Assembly (NCBI GenBank): GCA_014204435.1
Contig: JACHLF010000001.1
Coordinates: 434,001 to 498,000, forward strand
Length of the DNA: 64,000 nucleotides
Direction of reading: 5' to 3'
From: Mycobacteroides chelonae
GTDB lineage: Bacteria; Actinomycetota; Actinomycetes; Mycobacteriales; Mycobacteriaceae
Shown here: positions 44,985-56,597 of the stretch, one piece after another
How positions within the stretch are numbered: position 1 is the first letter of the stretch
Layout of the letters: every line of letters begins with the position of its first letter
Made by a program: the position numbers and the translations under genes
Notes under the pieces: model-generated
The model's input: the letters and a program-made list of their open reading frames with translations, nothing else
The model's database searches: none
Told to the model about the DNA's origin: nothing

Positions 44985-46403
44985 ATGTCGAATTCCCGCG
45001 ACCAGTTCAGGCTCTCGGCGCACGCCGGCAAGATCAGCGCCTCGTCGTTCAGTCCCGCCTATACCGGCCGGTTGTCGACGGCCCCTGTCCCGGCGTTGCG
45101 GCTCCCCGATGAGCCGATGGACCCGCAGGCTGCTTACCGGTTCATTCACGACGAGCTCATGCTCGATGGCAGTTCGCGGCTGAACCTAGCCACCTTCGTC
45201 ACCACGTGGATGGATCCCGAGGCCGAAAAGCTGATGGCCGAGACGTTCGACAAGAACATGATCGACAAGGACGAGTATCCGGCGACGGCCGCGATCGAAT
45301 CGCGCTGCGTGGCCATGGTGGCCGACCTGTTCCACGCCGACGACCTGTCTGCTGAGGACCCCTCGTCGGCAGTCGGGGTGTCGACCATCGGATCCAGCGA
45401 GGCGGTGATGCTTGCCGGGTTGGCTCTCAAATGGCGCTGGCGCGCCAAGGTGGGTGACGGCTGGAAGGGGCGCACACCCAATCTGGTGATGGGTTCCAAC
45501 GTGCAGGTGGTCTGGGAGAAGTTCTGCCGGTACTTCGATGTCGAGCCGCGTTACCTGCCGATGGCCAGGGATCGGTATGTCATCACCCCCGAGCAGGTGC
45601 TCGGCGCCGTGGACGAGGACACCATCGGGGTTGTCGGCATCTTGGGTACCACCTTCACCGGTGAGCTGGAGCCGATCGCCGAGATCTGCGCCGCCCTGGA
45701 TGCGTTGGCGGCCACGCCCGGCAAGCCCGATGTCCCGGTGCACGTCGATGCGGCCAGCGGGGGATTCGTCGTGCCGTTCCTGCATCCCGAACTGCGTTGG
45801 GATTTCCGGCTGCCACGGGTGGTGTCGATCAACGTCAGCGGGCACAAATACGGGCTGACCTATCCGGGCATCGGTTTCGTGGTGTGGCGCAGTAGGGAAC
45901 ACCTGCCCGAAGACCTGGTGTTCCGGGTGAACTACCTCGGCGGCGACATGCCCACGTTCACTCTGAACTTCTCTCGGCCGGGTAACCAGGTCGTCGGTCA
46001 GTACTACAACTTCCTGCGGCTGGGCCGCGCCGGATACGCACAGGTGATGCGTTGCCTATCGGAGACCGCCCGCTGGTTCGGCGATGAGCTGAACAAGAGT
46101 GAGCATTTCGAGGTGATCACCGATGGCTCGGAGATCCCGGTGGTGTCGTTCCGGCTGAAGGGCGAACGTCCGTACACCGAGTTCGACATCTCGCATTCGC
46201 TGCGGGCCTTCGGCTGGCAAGTTCCGGCCTACACCATGCCCGACGACGTGACCGATATCGCAGTGCTGCGTGTGGTAGTGCGCGAAGGTTTTTCGACCGA
46301 CCTGGCCAGGGCGCTGCGCGATGACCTTCTCACCGTGTTGAAGGGTCTTGACGAGCTGAAGCCGAATGGGCACTTCGACGCGGTGCAGCCGTTCGCCCAT
46401 TGA
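44985..46403 (+). CDS. gadB: glutamate decarboxylase
   Basis: 472 aa, group II PLP-dependent decarboxylase. It has [33 protein letters not shown] and the PLP-binding Lys288 in [11 protein letters not shown]. It converts glutamate to GABA with proton consumption, part of acid tolerance. Start chosen at the ATG with a short AGGGTGAG upstream. It is followed by alr 17 bases later; the order nnrD-gadB-alr matches M. tuberculosis. Confidence 0.95.
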   Translation: MSNSRDQFRLSAHAGKISASSFSPAYTGRLSTAPVPALRLPDEPMDPQAAYRFIHDELMLDGSSRLNLATFVTTWMDPEAEKLMAETFDKNMIDKDEYPATAAIESRCVAMVADLFHADDLSAEDPSSAVGVSTIGSSEAVMLAGLALKWRWRAKVGDGWKGRTPNLVMGSNVQVVWEKFCRYFDVEPRYLPMARDRYVITPEQVLGAVDEDTIGVVGILGTTFTGELEPIAEICAALDALAATPGKPDVPVHVDAASGGFVVPFLHPELRWDFRLPRVVSINVSGHKYGLTYPGIGFVVWRSREHLPEDLVFRVNYLGGDMPTFTLNFSRPGNQVVGQYYNFLRLGRAGYAQVMRCLSETARWFGDELNKSEHFEVITDGSEIPVVSFRLKGERPYTEFDISHSLRAFGWQVPAYTMPDDVTDIAVLRVVVREGFSTDLARALRDDLLTVLKGLDELKPNGHFDAVQPFAH

Positions 46404-46419
46404 GAGGGCGGATGGGACA

Positions 46420-47613
46420 ATGGTGCCGGTGACCACAACTTCGACGGCAACAGGCGGCCTTCCGCCGAACACGGGTGAGGCGACCGCGCAGGCGGTCGTC
46501 GACCTCGGCGCCATCGCGCACAACGTTGAATTGCTTCGTGGGCACGCCGGCCCGGCGCGGCTGATGGTGGTCGTCAAGGCCGACGGCTACGGGCACGGCG
46601 CGGTGCCGGTCGCGCGTGCCGCGCTCGCCGCGGGAGCCGACGAGCTCGGGGTTACCACGTTGACCGAGGCGCTATGGATTCGCGCCGCCGGTATCGACGC
46701 GCCGCTCCTCGCCTGGTTGCACGCGCCGGGAGCCGACTACGCCGCCGCGCTCAACGCGGATGTCGAGGTGGCGGTGTCCTCGTGCGGGCAACTCGGTGAA
46801 CTACTGAATGCGGCGCGATCCACCGGCAGGCAGGCGATCACGTCCGTCAAGGTGGACACCGGGCTCAATCGCAACGGCGTGCCGGCCGCGTACACCCGCG
46901 ACCTCTTCGAGGCGTTGGCCAAGGCGCAGGCCGAGGAGTCGATCCGGGTGCGCGGCATCATGTCCCACTTCGCGTACGCCGATCAGCCGGGTAATCCCAC
47001 CATCGACATGCAGATCGGCCGGTTCAACGAGGCGCTGGAGACGGCGCGCAGCTTCGGATTGCGTTATGAGCTTGCGCACCTGTCGAATTCGGCAGCCACC
47101 TTGACTCGTCCCGATGTGCGGTACGACATGGTGCGTCCGGGCATCGCGGTGTACGGCGTCAATCCGATGCCGGGGGAGGTCGAAACCGATCTCATCCCGG
47201 CGATGTCGTTGACGTGCGCGGTGTCCTCGGTCAAACCGGTACGCGCCGGCGCAGGGGTGTCGTACGGCCATATCTGGACGGCTCCGCGCGATACCAACGC
47301 GGCGCTCATCGGAATCGGGTATGCCGACGGGGTGACCCGCGCGCTGGGGAACCGCTTTGAGGTCTCGATCAACGGACGCCGTTACCCGAATGTGGGGCGG
47401 GTGTGCATGGATCAGTTCGTGGTCGACCTGGGTGACAACGAGGCCGGGGTGCGGGCGGGCGATGTCGCAACGCTTTTCGGTCCGGGCGCAGCGGGCGAGC
47501 CCACCGCGCAGGACTGGGCCGAGCTGCTCGACACCATCGCCTATGAGGTGGTCACCGGCCCACGCGGCAGGGTGGTGCGGACGTATCGGGATTCCAGGGC
47601 CGTTGAGCAATAA
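46420..47613 (+). CDS. alr: alanine racemase
   Basis: 397 aa from the ATG at 46420 (GAGAGGGCGG upstream); a GTG at 46429 is also possible. Lys53 in [12 protein letters not shown] carries PLP, and [10 protein letters not shown] holds the second catalytic Tyr. The PLP-barrel and beta C-terminal domain ([14 protein letters not shown]) are complete. It supplies D-alanine for peptidoglycan. Its 3' end overlaps the downstream hydrolase start by about 11 bases. Confidence 0.96.
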   Translation: MVPVTTTSTATGGLPPNTGEATAQAVVDLGAIAHNVELLRGHAGPARLMVVVKADGYGHGAVPVARAALAAGADELGVTTLTEALWIRAAGIDAPLLAWLHAPGADYAAALNADVEVAVSSCGQLGELLNAARSTGRQAITSVKVDTGLNRNGVPAAYTRDLFEALAKAQAEESIRVRGIMSHFAYADQPGNPTIDMQIGRFNEALETARSFGLRYELAHLSNSAATLTRPDVRYDMVRPGIAVYGVNPMPGEVETDLIPAMSLTCAVSSVKPVRAGAGVSYGHIWTAPRDTNAALIGIGYADGVTRALGNRFEVSINGRRYPNVGRVCMDQFVVDLGDNEAGVRAGDVATLFGPGAAGEPTAQDWAELLDTIAYEVVTGPRGRVVRTYRDSRAVEQ

Positions 47614-48694
47614 GTCGAACGCCTGGCTGGCCGGGGTCGCGGGGCTGGGTGCTGTGGTCACGGTGGCCGGTGTCGGTACCGCGCGTTCGATCGGCCGGCG
47701 CAGATTCGACGACCCCTATCGCGACGAGGACTTTGACCTGCTGGAGACCGATCGCGGCAGCATCGTGATGGCCGATGACGGTGTGCCGCTGGCGGTTCGC
47801 GAGGTGGGTCCGCCGGACGCGCCGCTGACCGTCGTATTCGTGCACGGCTTCTGTCTGCAGATGGCGTCCTTTCACTTCCAGCGCCGCGAACTCGCGGCCC
47901 GTTGGGGCGACAACGTCCGCATGGTTTTCTATGACCAACGCGGACAAGGACGTTCGGGCAAACCATCCCCGAAGTCATGCACCATCAGACAACTCGGCGA
48001 CGACCTCGAATCGGTGCTGCGGGTGTTGGTGCCCCGCGGCAACGCGGTCCTGGTGGGGCATTCGATGGGCGGCATGACCATCCTTGCGCACGCCGGACGT
48101 CACCCCGAGCAGTACGGCCGCAGAATCGTCGGAGTCGGGTTGATCGCCAGTGCGGCCGAGGGCCTTTCGCATACCGCGATCGGCGAAGGTCTGCGCAACC
48201 CCGCACTACGCGTGTTGCGTGCGGCGGTACATTACGCGCCGGGCCCGGCCCATCATGGCCGCGGTGCGGTCAAGTCGCTGGTGGGCCCGGTGTTGCAGGC
48301 CGCGTCGTACGGGGGCAACCGGGTAAGCCCCACGCTGGTGCGGTTCAGCGAGCGGATGATTCACCAGACTCCCGTCACCACCATCGTGGATTTCCTGCGT
48401 GCACTGGAGGAGCACGACGAGATCGCGGCACTGCAGACCATCGCGCTACTGCCCAGCTTGGTGGTGTGCGGTGACACCGATATGCTGACCCCGCAGGCTC
48501 AATCGGAGTCCATGGCAGCGCAATTGGGACTCAGCGGACGGTGCGAGCTGATCCTGGTGCGCGAATCGGGGCACCTGGTGCAACTGGAGCATCCGGGAGT
48601 CGTGAACGACGGCATCGACCGTCTTGTCAGACGTTCGACCCCGAAGCTTTTCGCTGCGATCACACAGCGCCTACGCGATAGGACCGGACTGTGA
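47603..48694 (+). CDS. alpha/beta hydrolase
   Basis: 363 aa from a TTG at 47603 inside the end of alr. One N-terminal hydrophobic segment ([19 protein letters not shown]) suggests membrane association. Catalytic features: HGFCLQ oxyanion loop, Ser in VGHSMGGM, Asp in VVCGDTDML and His in [11 protein letters not shown]. All triad residues are present; substrate unknown. It sits between alr and tsaE, as in other mycobacteria. GTGA overlap with tsaE. Confidence 0.85.
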   Translation: MSNKSNAWLAGVAGLGAVVTVAGVGTARSIGRRRFDDPYRDEDFDLLETDRGSIVMADDGVPLAVREVGPPDAPLTVVFVHGFCLQMASFHFQRRELAARWGDNVRMVFYDQRGQGRSGKPSPKSCTIRQLGDDLESVLRVLVPRGNAVLVGHSMGGMTILAHAGRHPEQYGRRIVGVGLIASAAEGLSHTAIGEGLRNPALRVLRAAVHYAPGPAHHGRGAVKSLVGPVLQAASYGGNRVSPTLVRFSERMIHQTPVTTIVDFLRALEEHDEIAALQTIALLPSLVVCGDTDMLTPQAQSESMAAQLGLSGRCELILVRESGHLVQLEHPGVVNDGIDRLVRRSTPKLFAAITQRLRDRTGL

Positions 48695-49158
48695 TCGAGA
48701 ACTCCGGACGTGTCGCTCTGCCGACATTGCAGGACACGTTGGACTTCGGGGAGCGGGTCGGGCGCGATCTCGCCGCAGGTGACGTGGTGGTGCTGGGCGG
48801 TCCTCTGGGGGCTGGGAAGACCGCGTTGACCAAGGGGATTGCGCGGGGCATGGATGTCGACGGCCCCGTCACCTCGCCGTCGTATGTGTTGGCGCGGGTT
48901 CACGAGGCGCGGCGGCCCGGTGCTCCGGCCCTGGTGCACGTGGACGTCTACCGGTTGCTGGAACACCAAAGTGCTGATCTGGTTGGGGAACTCGACTCGC
49001 TGGACCTGGATACCGACTTGGACGATTCGGTGGTCGTCGTCGAATGGGGTGAGGGGCTGGCCGAGCGGCTCTCGGAACACCACCTGGACATTCGGCTGGA
49101 ACGTGCCGCCGACTCCGATGAGCGCACCGCGACCTGGCATTGGAGCCGCGAACCGTGA
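48691..49158 (+). CDS. tsaE: tRNA t6A biosynthesis ATPase TsaE
   Basis: 155 aa. The P-loop is GGPLGAGKTALTKGIARGM, and SPSYVL plus HVDVYRL carry other ATPase residues. TsaE stimulates the TsaB-TsaD enzyme making threonylcarbamoyl-adenosine on tRNA. GTG start overlaps the previous stop, and tsaB starts on its own stop (GTGA). An in-frame WGEGLAERL motif completes the family pattern. Confidence 0.95.
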   Translation: MIENSGRVALPTLQDTLDFGERVGRDLAAGDVVVLGGPLGAGKTALTKGIARGMDVDGPVTSPSYVLARVHEARRPGAPALVHVDVYRLLEHQSADLVGELDSLDLDTDLDDSVVVVEWGEGLAERLSEHHLDIRLERAADSDERTATWHWSREP

Positions 49159-49811
49159 CCACAGTTGAAGCTCTTCGCGCAGGCGGCTCGTCGCTGATCC
49201 TCGCGCTGGACACGGCCACCCCCGCCATCACCGCCGGCCTGGTGAGGCGTGCGCCGGATGGATCGGTACAGGCATTGTCTGAACGAATCACCATGGGCGC
49301 CAAGGGGCATGCCGAGGCTCTCACGCCCAACATCGCAGCGGCATGTGTCGAGGCGGGCGTCACGATCGGTGAGCTTGGTGCGATCGTGGTCGGCTGTGGC
49401 CCCGGCCCGTTCACCGGGCTGCGGGTCGGGATGGCGACCGCGTCGGCCATGGGACTGGCACTCGACATTCCCGTGTACCCGGTGTGCACGCTCGATGCCA
49501 TCGGCTACGACACCACAGGCAGTGTCCTCGTCGTCACCGACGCCCGTCGGCGTGAGGTGTATTGGGCGGGCTATCGCGACGGTGCGCGCGTCGGTGGCCC
49601 CGCCGTCGACGCACCCGTGGATGTGTCGGTCTCGGGCTACGCCCATGTGGCCGGATCGCCGGACCACACAGCTCTTTTCGATCTGCCGGTGCTCGATCGC
49701 CAGTATCCGTCCCCTTCCCGGCTGGTGCGCGTGGCCGACTGGGATCGGCCTCCGGGGGCTCTGACGCCGCTGTATCTGCGTCGTCCCGATGCCAAAGAAC
49801 CCCGTCGATGA
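49155..49811 (+). CDS. tsaB: tRNA t6A biosynthesis protein TsaB
   Basis: 218 aa from a GTG at 49155 overlapping the tsaE stop; a TTG at 49140 is less likely. ILALDTATPAITAG and VVGCGPGPFTGLRVGMATASAMG are the TsaB/TsaD-family actin-like ATPase motifs. TsaB is the scaffold partner of TsaD. It ends ATGA-coupled to rimI. Confidence 0.93.
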   Translation: MTTVEALRAGGSSLILALDTATPAITAGLVRRAPDGSVQALSERITMGAKGHAEALTPNIAAACVEAGVTIGELGAIVVGCGPGPFTGLRVGMATASAMGLALDIPVYPVCTLDAIGYDTTGSVLVVTDARRREVYWAGYRDGARVGGPAVDAPVDVSVSGYAHVAGSPDHTALFDLPVLDRQYPSPSRLVRVADWDRPPGALTPLYLRRPDAKEPRR

Positions 49812-50275
49812 CGATCGCGCTCAAGCCGCTTCGGCGGCGCGATGCCGGTCGGTGCGCCGAACTCGAGGCGATCTTGTTCGCCGGTGACGATCCGTGGCCC
49901 GAGTCGGCCTTTCGCGCAGAGCTGGGGTCGGCGCACATCTTCTACCTGTCGGCCAGGGACGGACACACGCTTGTGGGGTACGGTGGCATCTCCCGGCTGG
50001 GGCGGCACGAACCGGAGTACGAGATTCACACCATCGGTGTGGATCCCTCTTATCAGAAACAGGGCATCGGACGGCGTCTGCTGGACGCGCTGCTCGCGCA
50101 CGCAGACAGTGATCCGGGGCCGGTGTTCCTGGAGGTGCGCACCGACAACGAGGCGGCGATCGCGTTATACCACGGCACCGGATTCGAGACCGTCGGCGTG
50201 CGTAAGCGCTACTACCCGGGTAGCGGAGCCGACGCCTTCACCATGAAACGCCCTGCACAGGGCTCCGTGAAATAG
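49808..50275 (+). CDS. rimI: ribosomal-protein-alanine N-acetyltransferase
   Basis: 155 aa, GNAT fold. HTIGVDPSYQKQGIGRRLLDALL is motif A with the acetyl-CoA Q/R-x-x-G-x-G/A loop, and NEAAIALYHGTGFETVGVRKRYY is motif B. It sits between tsaB and tsaD, as it does widely in actinobacteria. It probably acetylates N-terminal residues such as that of S18. A 12-base gap precedes tsaD. Confidence 0.92.
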   Translation: MTIALKPLRRRDAGRCAELEAILFAGDDPWPESAFRAELGSAHIFYLSARDGHTLVGYGGISRLGRHEPEYEIHTIGVDPSYQKQGIGRRLLDALLAHADSDPGPVFLEVRTDNEAAIALYHGTGFETVGVRKRYYPGSGADAFTMKRPAQGSVK

Positions 50276-50287
50276 GCTGATGCGGCC

Positions 50288-51313
50288 ATGACAGTCATCC
50301 TCGCCATCGAAAGCTCCTGCGATGAAACCGGAGTGGGTATCGCCGAGCTGACCCCCGACGGGTCGGTGGTGCTGTTGGCCGACGAGGTGGCCTCCAGCGT
50401 CGACGAACATGCCCGTTTCGGCGGGGTGGTGCCCGAGATCGCCTCCCGCGCGCATCTGGAGGCGCTCGGCGTCACCGCGCGGCGGGCGCTGAACATCGCC
50501 GGTGTGCAGAAACCGGATGTGGTCGCCGCGACCATCGGGCCCGGCCTGGCCGGTGCGCTCCTGGTCGGTGTCTCGGCCGCCAAGGGTCTGGCGTTGGCCT
50601 GGGGTGTGCCCTTCTACGGGGTGAACCATTTGGGCGGGCACATCGCCGCCGACGTCTTCGAAAACGGGCCGCTGCCCGAATGCGTGGCACTGCTGGTCTC
50701 GGGTGGGCACACCAGCCTGCTGCACGTGAGGTCGCTGGCCGAGCCCATCGAGGAGCTCGGTGCCACCGTCGACGATGCCGCGGGCGAGGCCTACGACAAG
50801 GTGGCGCGGCTGCTCGGATTGGGCTACCCGGGCGGCAAGGTGCTCGACGAACTTGCGCAACAGGGTGATTCGTCAGCGGTTCCGTTTCCGCGCGGTATGA
50901 CGGGGCCGCGCGACGATCGGCACAGCTTCAGCTTTTCCGGCGTGAAGACGGCGGTAGCGCGCTATGTGGAAAAGAACCCCGACTTCGTGCCGGCCGATGT
51001 GGCGGCGGGCTTCCAAGAATCGGTGGCCGACGTGCTGACCATGAAGGCGGTGCGTGCGGCGACGGACCTCGGGGTGTCGACTCTGCTGATCGCCGGTGGG
51101 GTGGCTGCCAACTCACGGGTGCGGGAATTGGCCGAGCAGCGGTGTGCCCAGGCCGGCGTGACACTGCGGGTGCCACCGCTGCGGCTGTGCACCGACAACG
51201 GCGCGATGATCGCCTCCTTCGCGGCGCATCTGGTGGCCGCCGGTGCGCGGCCGTCCTCGTTGCAGGCCGCCGCCGACCCGGGATTGTCCGTGGTGAAGGG
51301 GCAGGTGCGCTGA
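50288..51313 (+). CDS. tsaD: tRNA t6A threonylcarbamoyltransferase TsaD
   Basis: 341 aa. [18 protein letters not shown] is the family start, and the metal-site His residues lie in the segment [23 protein letters not shown] and [14 protein letters not shown] complete the ASKHA fold. It is the catalytic subunit of t6A formation. The stop overlaps the next ATG (TGATG). Confidence 0.96.
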   Translation: MTVILAIESSCDETGVGIAELTPDGSVVLLADEVASSVDEHARFGGVVPEIASRAHLEALGVTARRALNIAGVQKPDVVAATIGPGLAGALLVGVSAAKGLALAWGVPFYGVNHLGGHIAADVFENGPLPECVALLVSGGHTSLLHVRSLAEPIEELGATVDDAAGEAYDKVARLLGLGYPGGKVLDELAQQGDSSAVPFPRGMTGPRDDRHSFSFSGVKTAVARYVEKNPDFVPADVAAGFQESVADVLTMKAVRAATDLGVSTLLIAGGVAANSRVRELAEQRCAQAGVTLRVPPLRLCTDNGAMIASFAAHLVAAGARPSSLQAAADPGLSVVKGQVR

Positions 51314-51768
51314 TGAGCATCGCGGATCGGCTGGCCATCACCGAGTTGCTCTATCGGTATGCCGAGCTGATGGACGCGGGGGATTTCGACGGAGTCGGGG
51401 AGTTGCTTGGCCGGAGCACCTTCGGTGGTGAGCAGGGGAGCGTGTCCGGGGCCTCGGCCATCACCACACTCTTCTTCACCACCACGCGCCGCTACCGGGA
51501 GACCGGTGGCACACCGCGCACCCGACATCTAGTGCTCAACCCGATCGTCGAGGTCACCGGCGGTGGCGCGGCCTCAGCCCGCTCGACGTTCTGCGTGGTG
51601 CAGGCCACCGAGCGGTTGCCGTTGCAGCCGATTGTCGTGGGCCGCTATCGGGATACGTTCAGCCGCGACGAGCAGGGCTGGTACTTCAGCTCACGGCGTG
51701 TGGATGTCGAGATGATCGGCGATGTGTCGGCTCATCTGCTCATGGATCCGGGGGCGTTGGACAGTTAG
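51313..51768 (+). CDS. SnoaL-like (NTF2-fold) protein
   Basis: 151 aa. ADRLAITELLYRYAELMDAGDFDGVGELL is the SnoaL_4 start helix, and the C-terminal beta sheet has RYRDTFSRDEQGWYFSSRRV. Function unknown: the family includes hydroxylases, isomerases and structural proteins. It is translationally coupled to tsaD. Confidence 0.82.
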   Translation: MSIADRLAITELLYRYAELMDAGDFDGVGELLGRSTFGGEQGSVSGASAITTLFFTTTRRYRETGGTPRTRHLVLNPIVEVTGGGAASARSTFCVVQATERLPLQPIVVGRYRDTFSRDEQGWYFSSRRVDVEMIGDVSAHLLMDPGALDS

Positions 51769-51789
51769 GTGACAGCCCAGCCTTGAGCA

Positions 51790-51816
51790 CTAGCACTCTC
51801 ATGTATAGAGTGCTAG
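51790..51816 (+). promoter_or_regulatory. CIRCE element (HrcA operator) of groS-groL1
   Basis: CTAGCACTC-N9-GAGTGCTAG is a perfect inverted repeat with the exact 9-9-9 CIRCE geometry, about 135 bases before the groS start. TTGAGC at 51783 and TATAGA at 51804 may be promoter elements, with the -10 inside the operator. HrcA repression of GroESL1 in mycobacteria is established. Confidence 0.9.
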
Positions 51817-51951
51817 ATGGCGATCGGTTGACGTCGTGTCGGCACCCGCGACGACGGCGCGACACTCATCCGGCCGCCGAAGTATTCATTGACAATCCAG
51901 GCTCATGGGCAGCAGGCCCACCGAGCCACCCTGAGAGGGAAAGGGATCACT

Positions 51952-52251
51952 GTGGCCGTGAACATCAAGCCACTCGAGGACAAGATCCTCGTTCAGGCCA
52001 ATGAGGCCGAGACCACGACCGCTTCCGGTCTGGTCATCCCGGACACCGCCAAGGAGAAGCCGCAAGAAGGCACCGTCGTCGCAGTTGGCCCCGGCCGCTG
52101 GGATGAGGATGGCGAGAAGCGGATCCCCCTGGACGTGTCCGAAGGCGACGTCGTTATCTACAGCAAGTACGGCGGCACCGAGATCAAGTACAACGGCGAG
52201 GAGTACCTGATCCTGTCGGCTCGCGACGTGCTGGCTGTCGTTAGCAAGTAA
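51952..52251 (+). CDS. groS: co-chaperonin GroES
   Basis: 99 aa from the GTG at 51952 (AGGGAAAGGGATC upstream); the longer frame from 51889 is not used, since [20 protein letters not shown] is the GroES start. The mobile loop ([19 protein letters not shown]) and roof are complete. It caps GroEL. CIRCE regulated. Confidence 0.97.
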   Translation: MAVNIKPLEDKILVQANEAETTTASGLVIPDTAKEKPQEGTVVAVGPGRWDEDGEKRIPLDVSEGDVVIYSKYGGTEIKYNGEEYLILSARDVLAVVSK

Positions 52252-52261
52252 CGCCGTGTGA

Positions 52262-52315
52262 CCGCCCCGGAATCGACCTGCTTTGCAGGCGATTTCCGGG
52301 GCGGCACGCGTTTTT
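52262..52315 (+). terminator. long hairpin between groS and groL1
   Basis: CCGCCCCGGAATCG (52262) pairs with CGATTTCCGGGGCGG (to 52304) with one bulged base, and an inner CCTGC-ttt-GCAGG forms the tip. TTTTT follows at 52311. It lies in the middle of the operon and could act as an attenuator, partial terminator or processing barrier that sets GroES:GroEL1 stoichiometry. Confidence 0.6.
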
Positions 52316-52350
52316 ACCCATTCCTGTCCGGTGCTGAAACAGCCGAATAG

Positions 52351-53979
<1,629 letters not shown>

Positions 53980-53994
53980 GTAGCGGTTTAACGA

Positions 53995-54025
53995 AACACC
54001 CCCGGCCCACGAGGCCGGGGGTGTT
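53995..54025 (+). terminator. intrinsic-like terminator after groL1
   Basis: A perfect 13-bp GC-rich stem (53995-54007 with 54013-54025) and five-base loop, with only scattered T residues after it. It closes the groS-groL1 unit. Confidence 0.75.
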
Positions 54026-54065
54026 GTCGTCTCTACGGGGGTTTACTGAGCAGACGGCTCTTCAC

Positions 54066-54383
54066 ATGCCGCGGCTGGCGGCGCTCGTCCTGGTGGGGCT
54101 GCTGCTTTCGGGCTGCGAGGCACACTTCAGCCTCGGGTCATCATCCACGGAGCTGGCCAAGGCGAAGCTGGAAGCCGGACTCAAGGATGCGATCACAGGA
54201 AAGGCCGGTGTCGCTCTCGCCAGTGTCTGCTGCGACGGGCCGTTGAAGGGGGCCACACAGCGCGGTGCGGTCGTCGATGGCGAGCGTAAGACGATCGCTG
54301 TCACCGTGACGGCCACCGGTGTCGAGGGGACGAAGATCTCCTTCAACGGGAAGGTCGACGACCAGCCGAGCTCCACCACATAA
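54066..54383 (+). CDS. DUF4333 lipoprotein
   Basis: 105 aa from the ATG at 54066; a start at 54021 would lie within the terminator. The signal peptide ends LVGLLLSGC, a lipobox. The small domain (KAKLEAGLKDAITGKAGVALASVCC) matches DUF4333 with its Cys. Function unknown. It is convergent with whiB3, separated by a shared hairpin. Confidence 0.75.
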   Translation: MPRLAALVLVGLLLSGCEAHFSLGSSSTELAKAKLEAGLKDAITGKAGVALASVCCDGPLKGATQRGAVVDGERKTIAVTVTATGVEGTKISFNGKVDDQPSSTT

Positions 54384-54395
54384 GGCCCCGGGCAG

Positions 54396-54438
54396 ACATC
54401 GGGCCCCTGCCACCAAACTGGGTGCGGGGGCCCGATGT
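54396..54438. terminator. bidirectional hairpin between DUF4333 gene and whiB3
   Basis: About 15 bp of stem (ACATCGGGCCCC..., one G-U) with an inner CACC/GGTG extension. It lies between two convergent genes and would serve either strand. Confidence 0.65.
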
Positions 54439-54450
54439 TCGTGGCACGTG

Positions 54451-54741
54451 CTAGGCGGAGCGGCGTACTCCGCGGCGCAGAATCAGTTCGCGTTCGGACT
54501 CAGAGAGTCCACCCCAGATTCCGTAAGGCTCGGCGACGGCCAGCGCGTGTGCGCGGCACTGCACCAGCACCGGGCATGCCCGGCACATCTCCTTGGCCTT
54601 CGTCTCGCGCTGTGCGCGGGCGCGGCCGCGTTCACCGTCGGGATGGAAGAACACCGACGAATCGACTCCTCGGCAAACACCCTTCATCTGCCAATCCCAA
54701 ATATCTGCGTTGGGCCCAGGCAATTGCTGTGGCTGCGGCAT
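54451..54741 (-). CDS. whiB3: redox-sensing transcription factor WhiB3
   Basis: 96 aa from the ATG at 54741, starting MPQPQQLPGPNADIWDWQM as in M. tuberculosis WhiB3; the frame from 54816 is not used. Cys23, Cys53, Cys56 and Cys62 bind the 4Fe-4S cluster, and GIWGG (74-78) is the SigA-binding turn. WhiB3 controls polyketide lipid synthesis and redox balance. Neighbour order groL1-whiB3-Rv3415c-sigD is conserved. Confidence 0.96.
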   Translation of the reverse strand: MPQPQQLPGPNADIWDWQMKGVCRGVDSSVFFHPDGERGRARAQRETKAKEMCRACPVLVQCRAHALAVAEPYGIWGGLSESERELILRRGVRRSA

Positions 54742-55101
54742 GTGGTTAACCCTCTCGCTGCGCGCGCATTCGACCTGCGCGTGAGTAAGTAGCACCAGAC
54801 GTGTCGCCAATGACAAGCGGTGTAAACAACGTAGGTGCGCGGTAGAAATTCAGTCAATAGGCGATGATCATGGCAACATCACACCATTAGGTCCAGAATT
54901 AACATCACGTTCATCGCCTTTGCTCATGCCTGGTACGTAACGCTCGCTCACCTGCATGGTCAGCGGGTTTTGGCCGTGGGTTTTCCGTTTCCTTAACGCT
55001 GTGTTGGTGAAGTGTTCACAGCTCCGGTTGACGGCGATTTAACATGCGGAGCATCAACTGTTAACGCCATATTTGACGGAATTGGTACCGTGGCCGCTCC
55101 T
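54742..55101. other. whiB3 / Rv3415c-like divergent intergenic region
   Basis: 360 bp without a convincing gene. It holds the whiB3 promoter (54828-54857) and A/T-richer stretches around 54840-54960. Short frames reach into the Rv3415c-like gene. Confidence 0.6.
54828..54857 (-). promoter_or_regulatory. promoter for whiB3
   Basis: On the minus strand TTGACT (54857-54852), 18-base spacer, TACGTT (54833-54828), giving a leader of about 80 bases to the ATG at 54741. Fits a SigA-type promoter. Confidence 0.5.
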
Positions 55102-55929
55102 ATGGTGACTTTCCGAACCTCCGCAGTGACCGCGCTCACCGATGCCGCCTTCGGTTCGCACTCAGCTACTTGGCCGCTGGTGTCCGCCTCGACACCTGAG
55201 GATGCCTGGTTGCGCGCCGTGGCGCTCGGTGGAGCAGGGCGCTATGGCGCCGCGCACGCCGAATTGAGTGGCATCGCGGTCTCGCGCCCCGGCCGATTGG
55301 CCTCGCTGGCGCTGAGTACCCGCGCATCGCACGTACGTCAGCTTGGCTGGCACGCGCAGGCACGCGGGCTGGACGGCCGGGCGCTGGCGATGGCCGGTGC
55401 GGACGCTGAGGCGCGGTCTGATGCGCTTGTTGGACTGTCGGCGGACGCACTCGGGCTGGCGCGATTCTCGCTTGCTCACGCGTTACTGGAACGGGCCGAG
55501 CCGTTGGCGCGGCACGGTGATGCCCGTTGGCCATGGCGCCTGCCGCTGCGGCTGGCCTGGGTGCGTGCCGAGTTGGCGATGGTGTCCGGAGATGGTGCGC
55601 GATCGCTGCGGTATGCCCGCACCGCCGAACAGCTCACGCTCGATGTTCCGTCGGCAAGACACCAGGTCAAGACGTCAATGGTGCTCGCCGCAGCGCTCAG
55701 CAGTGCGGGCGATCTCGAGGAGTCGGCAGCTGTTGCCGCACGTGCGCTGCAGGCCGCGACGGTCAATGAGCTGGTGCCGCTGCGCTGGGCGCTGGCTGCG
55801 ATGCTGGCGAGTTTGCCCTCCTTCGAGGCGGCGGGGCAGCGTCGTGAAGAACTCGTTGCTATTCGCCGTGACTGTGCCGCGTGGATAGCCCATGCGGGTG
55901 GGCGTTGGCGCCTTGAGGCGGTGGACTAA
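55102..55929 (+). CDS. conserved hypothetical, helical-repeat protein (Rv3415c-like)
   Basis: 275 aa from the ATG at 55102; an earlier GTG at 55012 would add 30 residues of poor character. The protein is Ala/Leu-rich with repeated TPR-like helix pairs (EDAWLRAVALGGAGRYGAAHAEL, ALLERAEPLARHGDARW). It lies directly before sigD as in M. tuberculosis. Function unknown; it may be a scaffold. Confidence 0.72.
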   Translation: MVTFRTSAVTALTDAAFGSHSATWPLVSASTPEDAWLRAVALGGAGRYGAAHAELSGIAVSRPGRLASLALSTRASHVRQLGWHAQARGLDGRALAMAGADAEARSDALVGLSADALGLARFSLAHALLERAEPLARHGDARWPWRLPLRLAWVRAELAMVSGDGARSLRYARTAEQLTLDVPSARHQVKTSMVLAAALSSAGDLEESAAVAARALQAATVNELVPLRWALAAMLASLPSFEAAGQRREELVAIRRDCAAWIAHAGGRWRLEAVD

Positions 55930-56018
55930 ATGCGTTACCCCTCGGCGTCCAACGCTATTGTCCTAGGTAACAGCACCACCACGGTGCACCACACGTAACA
56001 CTGGGGAATGCGCAGTCG

Positions 56019-56597
56019 ATGACAAGTACGGAGAGCGGGCTCGACGACGTCGTTGCTGCTGCCGTCAAGGGCGATCGCGACGCGCTTTCCGAGGTACTTA
56101 GTGCCATCCGGCCCGTCGTGGTGCGATATTGCCGCGCGCGGGTCGGGACGGCGGAAAGAAGTGGTCTCTCCGCAGACGACGTAGCGCAGGAGGTGTGTCT
56201 CGCGGTGATCGCAGCGCTGCCTCGCTATCGGGATCAGGGACGCCCGTTCCTGGCATTTGTGTACGGCATCGCCGCACACAAGGTGGCTGACGCGCATCGT
56301 GCGATAGCTCGGGACAAGTCCGATCCGGCCGAGACGCTTCCTGAGCAGTTCGACCGCCATGCGGGTCCCGAGCAGGAGGCGCTGAACTCCGAATCGGCGC
56401 GGCGGATGCAGGCCCTGTTGGAGGTGCTGCCCGAGAAGCAGCGGGAAATCCTCATCTTGCGCGTCGTTGTCGGTCTGTCGGCGGAAGAGACCGCTGACGC
56501 AGTCGGCAGTAGCGCGGGTGCGGTCCGGGTGGCGCAGCACCGGGCGTTGCAGAGACTCAAGGCTGAGATGACCCGGGGGGGTGATCACCGTGGCTGA
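56019..56597 (+). CDS. sigD: extracytoplasmic-function sigma factor SigD
   Basis: 192 aa. Region 2 (AIRPVVVRYCRARVG, SADDVAQEVCLAVIAALPRYRD) and region 4 (VLPEKQREILILRVVVGLSAEETADAVGSSAGAVRVAQHRAL) are clear. In mycobacteria SigD is controlled by the anti-sigma factor RsdA and acts in starvation responses. Downstream rsdA overlaps it by 17 bases. Confidence 0.93.
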   Translation: MTSTESGLDDVVAAAVKGDRDALSEVLSAIRPVVVRYCRARVGTAERSGLSADDVAQEVCLAVIAALPRYRDQGRPFLAFVYGIAAHKVADAHRAIARDKSDPAETLPEQFDRHAGPEQEALNSESARRMQALLEVLPEKQREILILRVVVGLSAEETADAVGSSAGAVRVAQHRALQRLKAEMTRGGDHRG

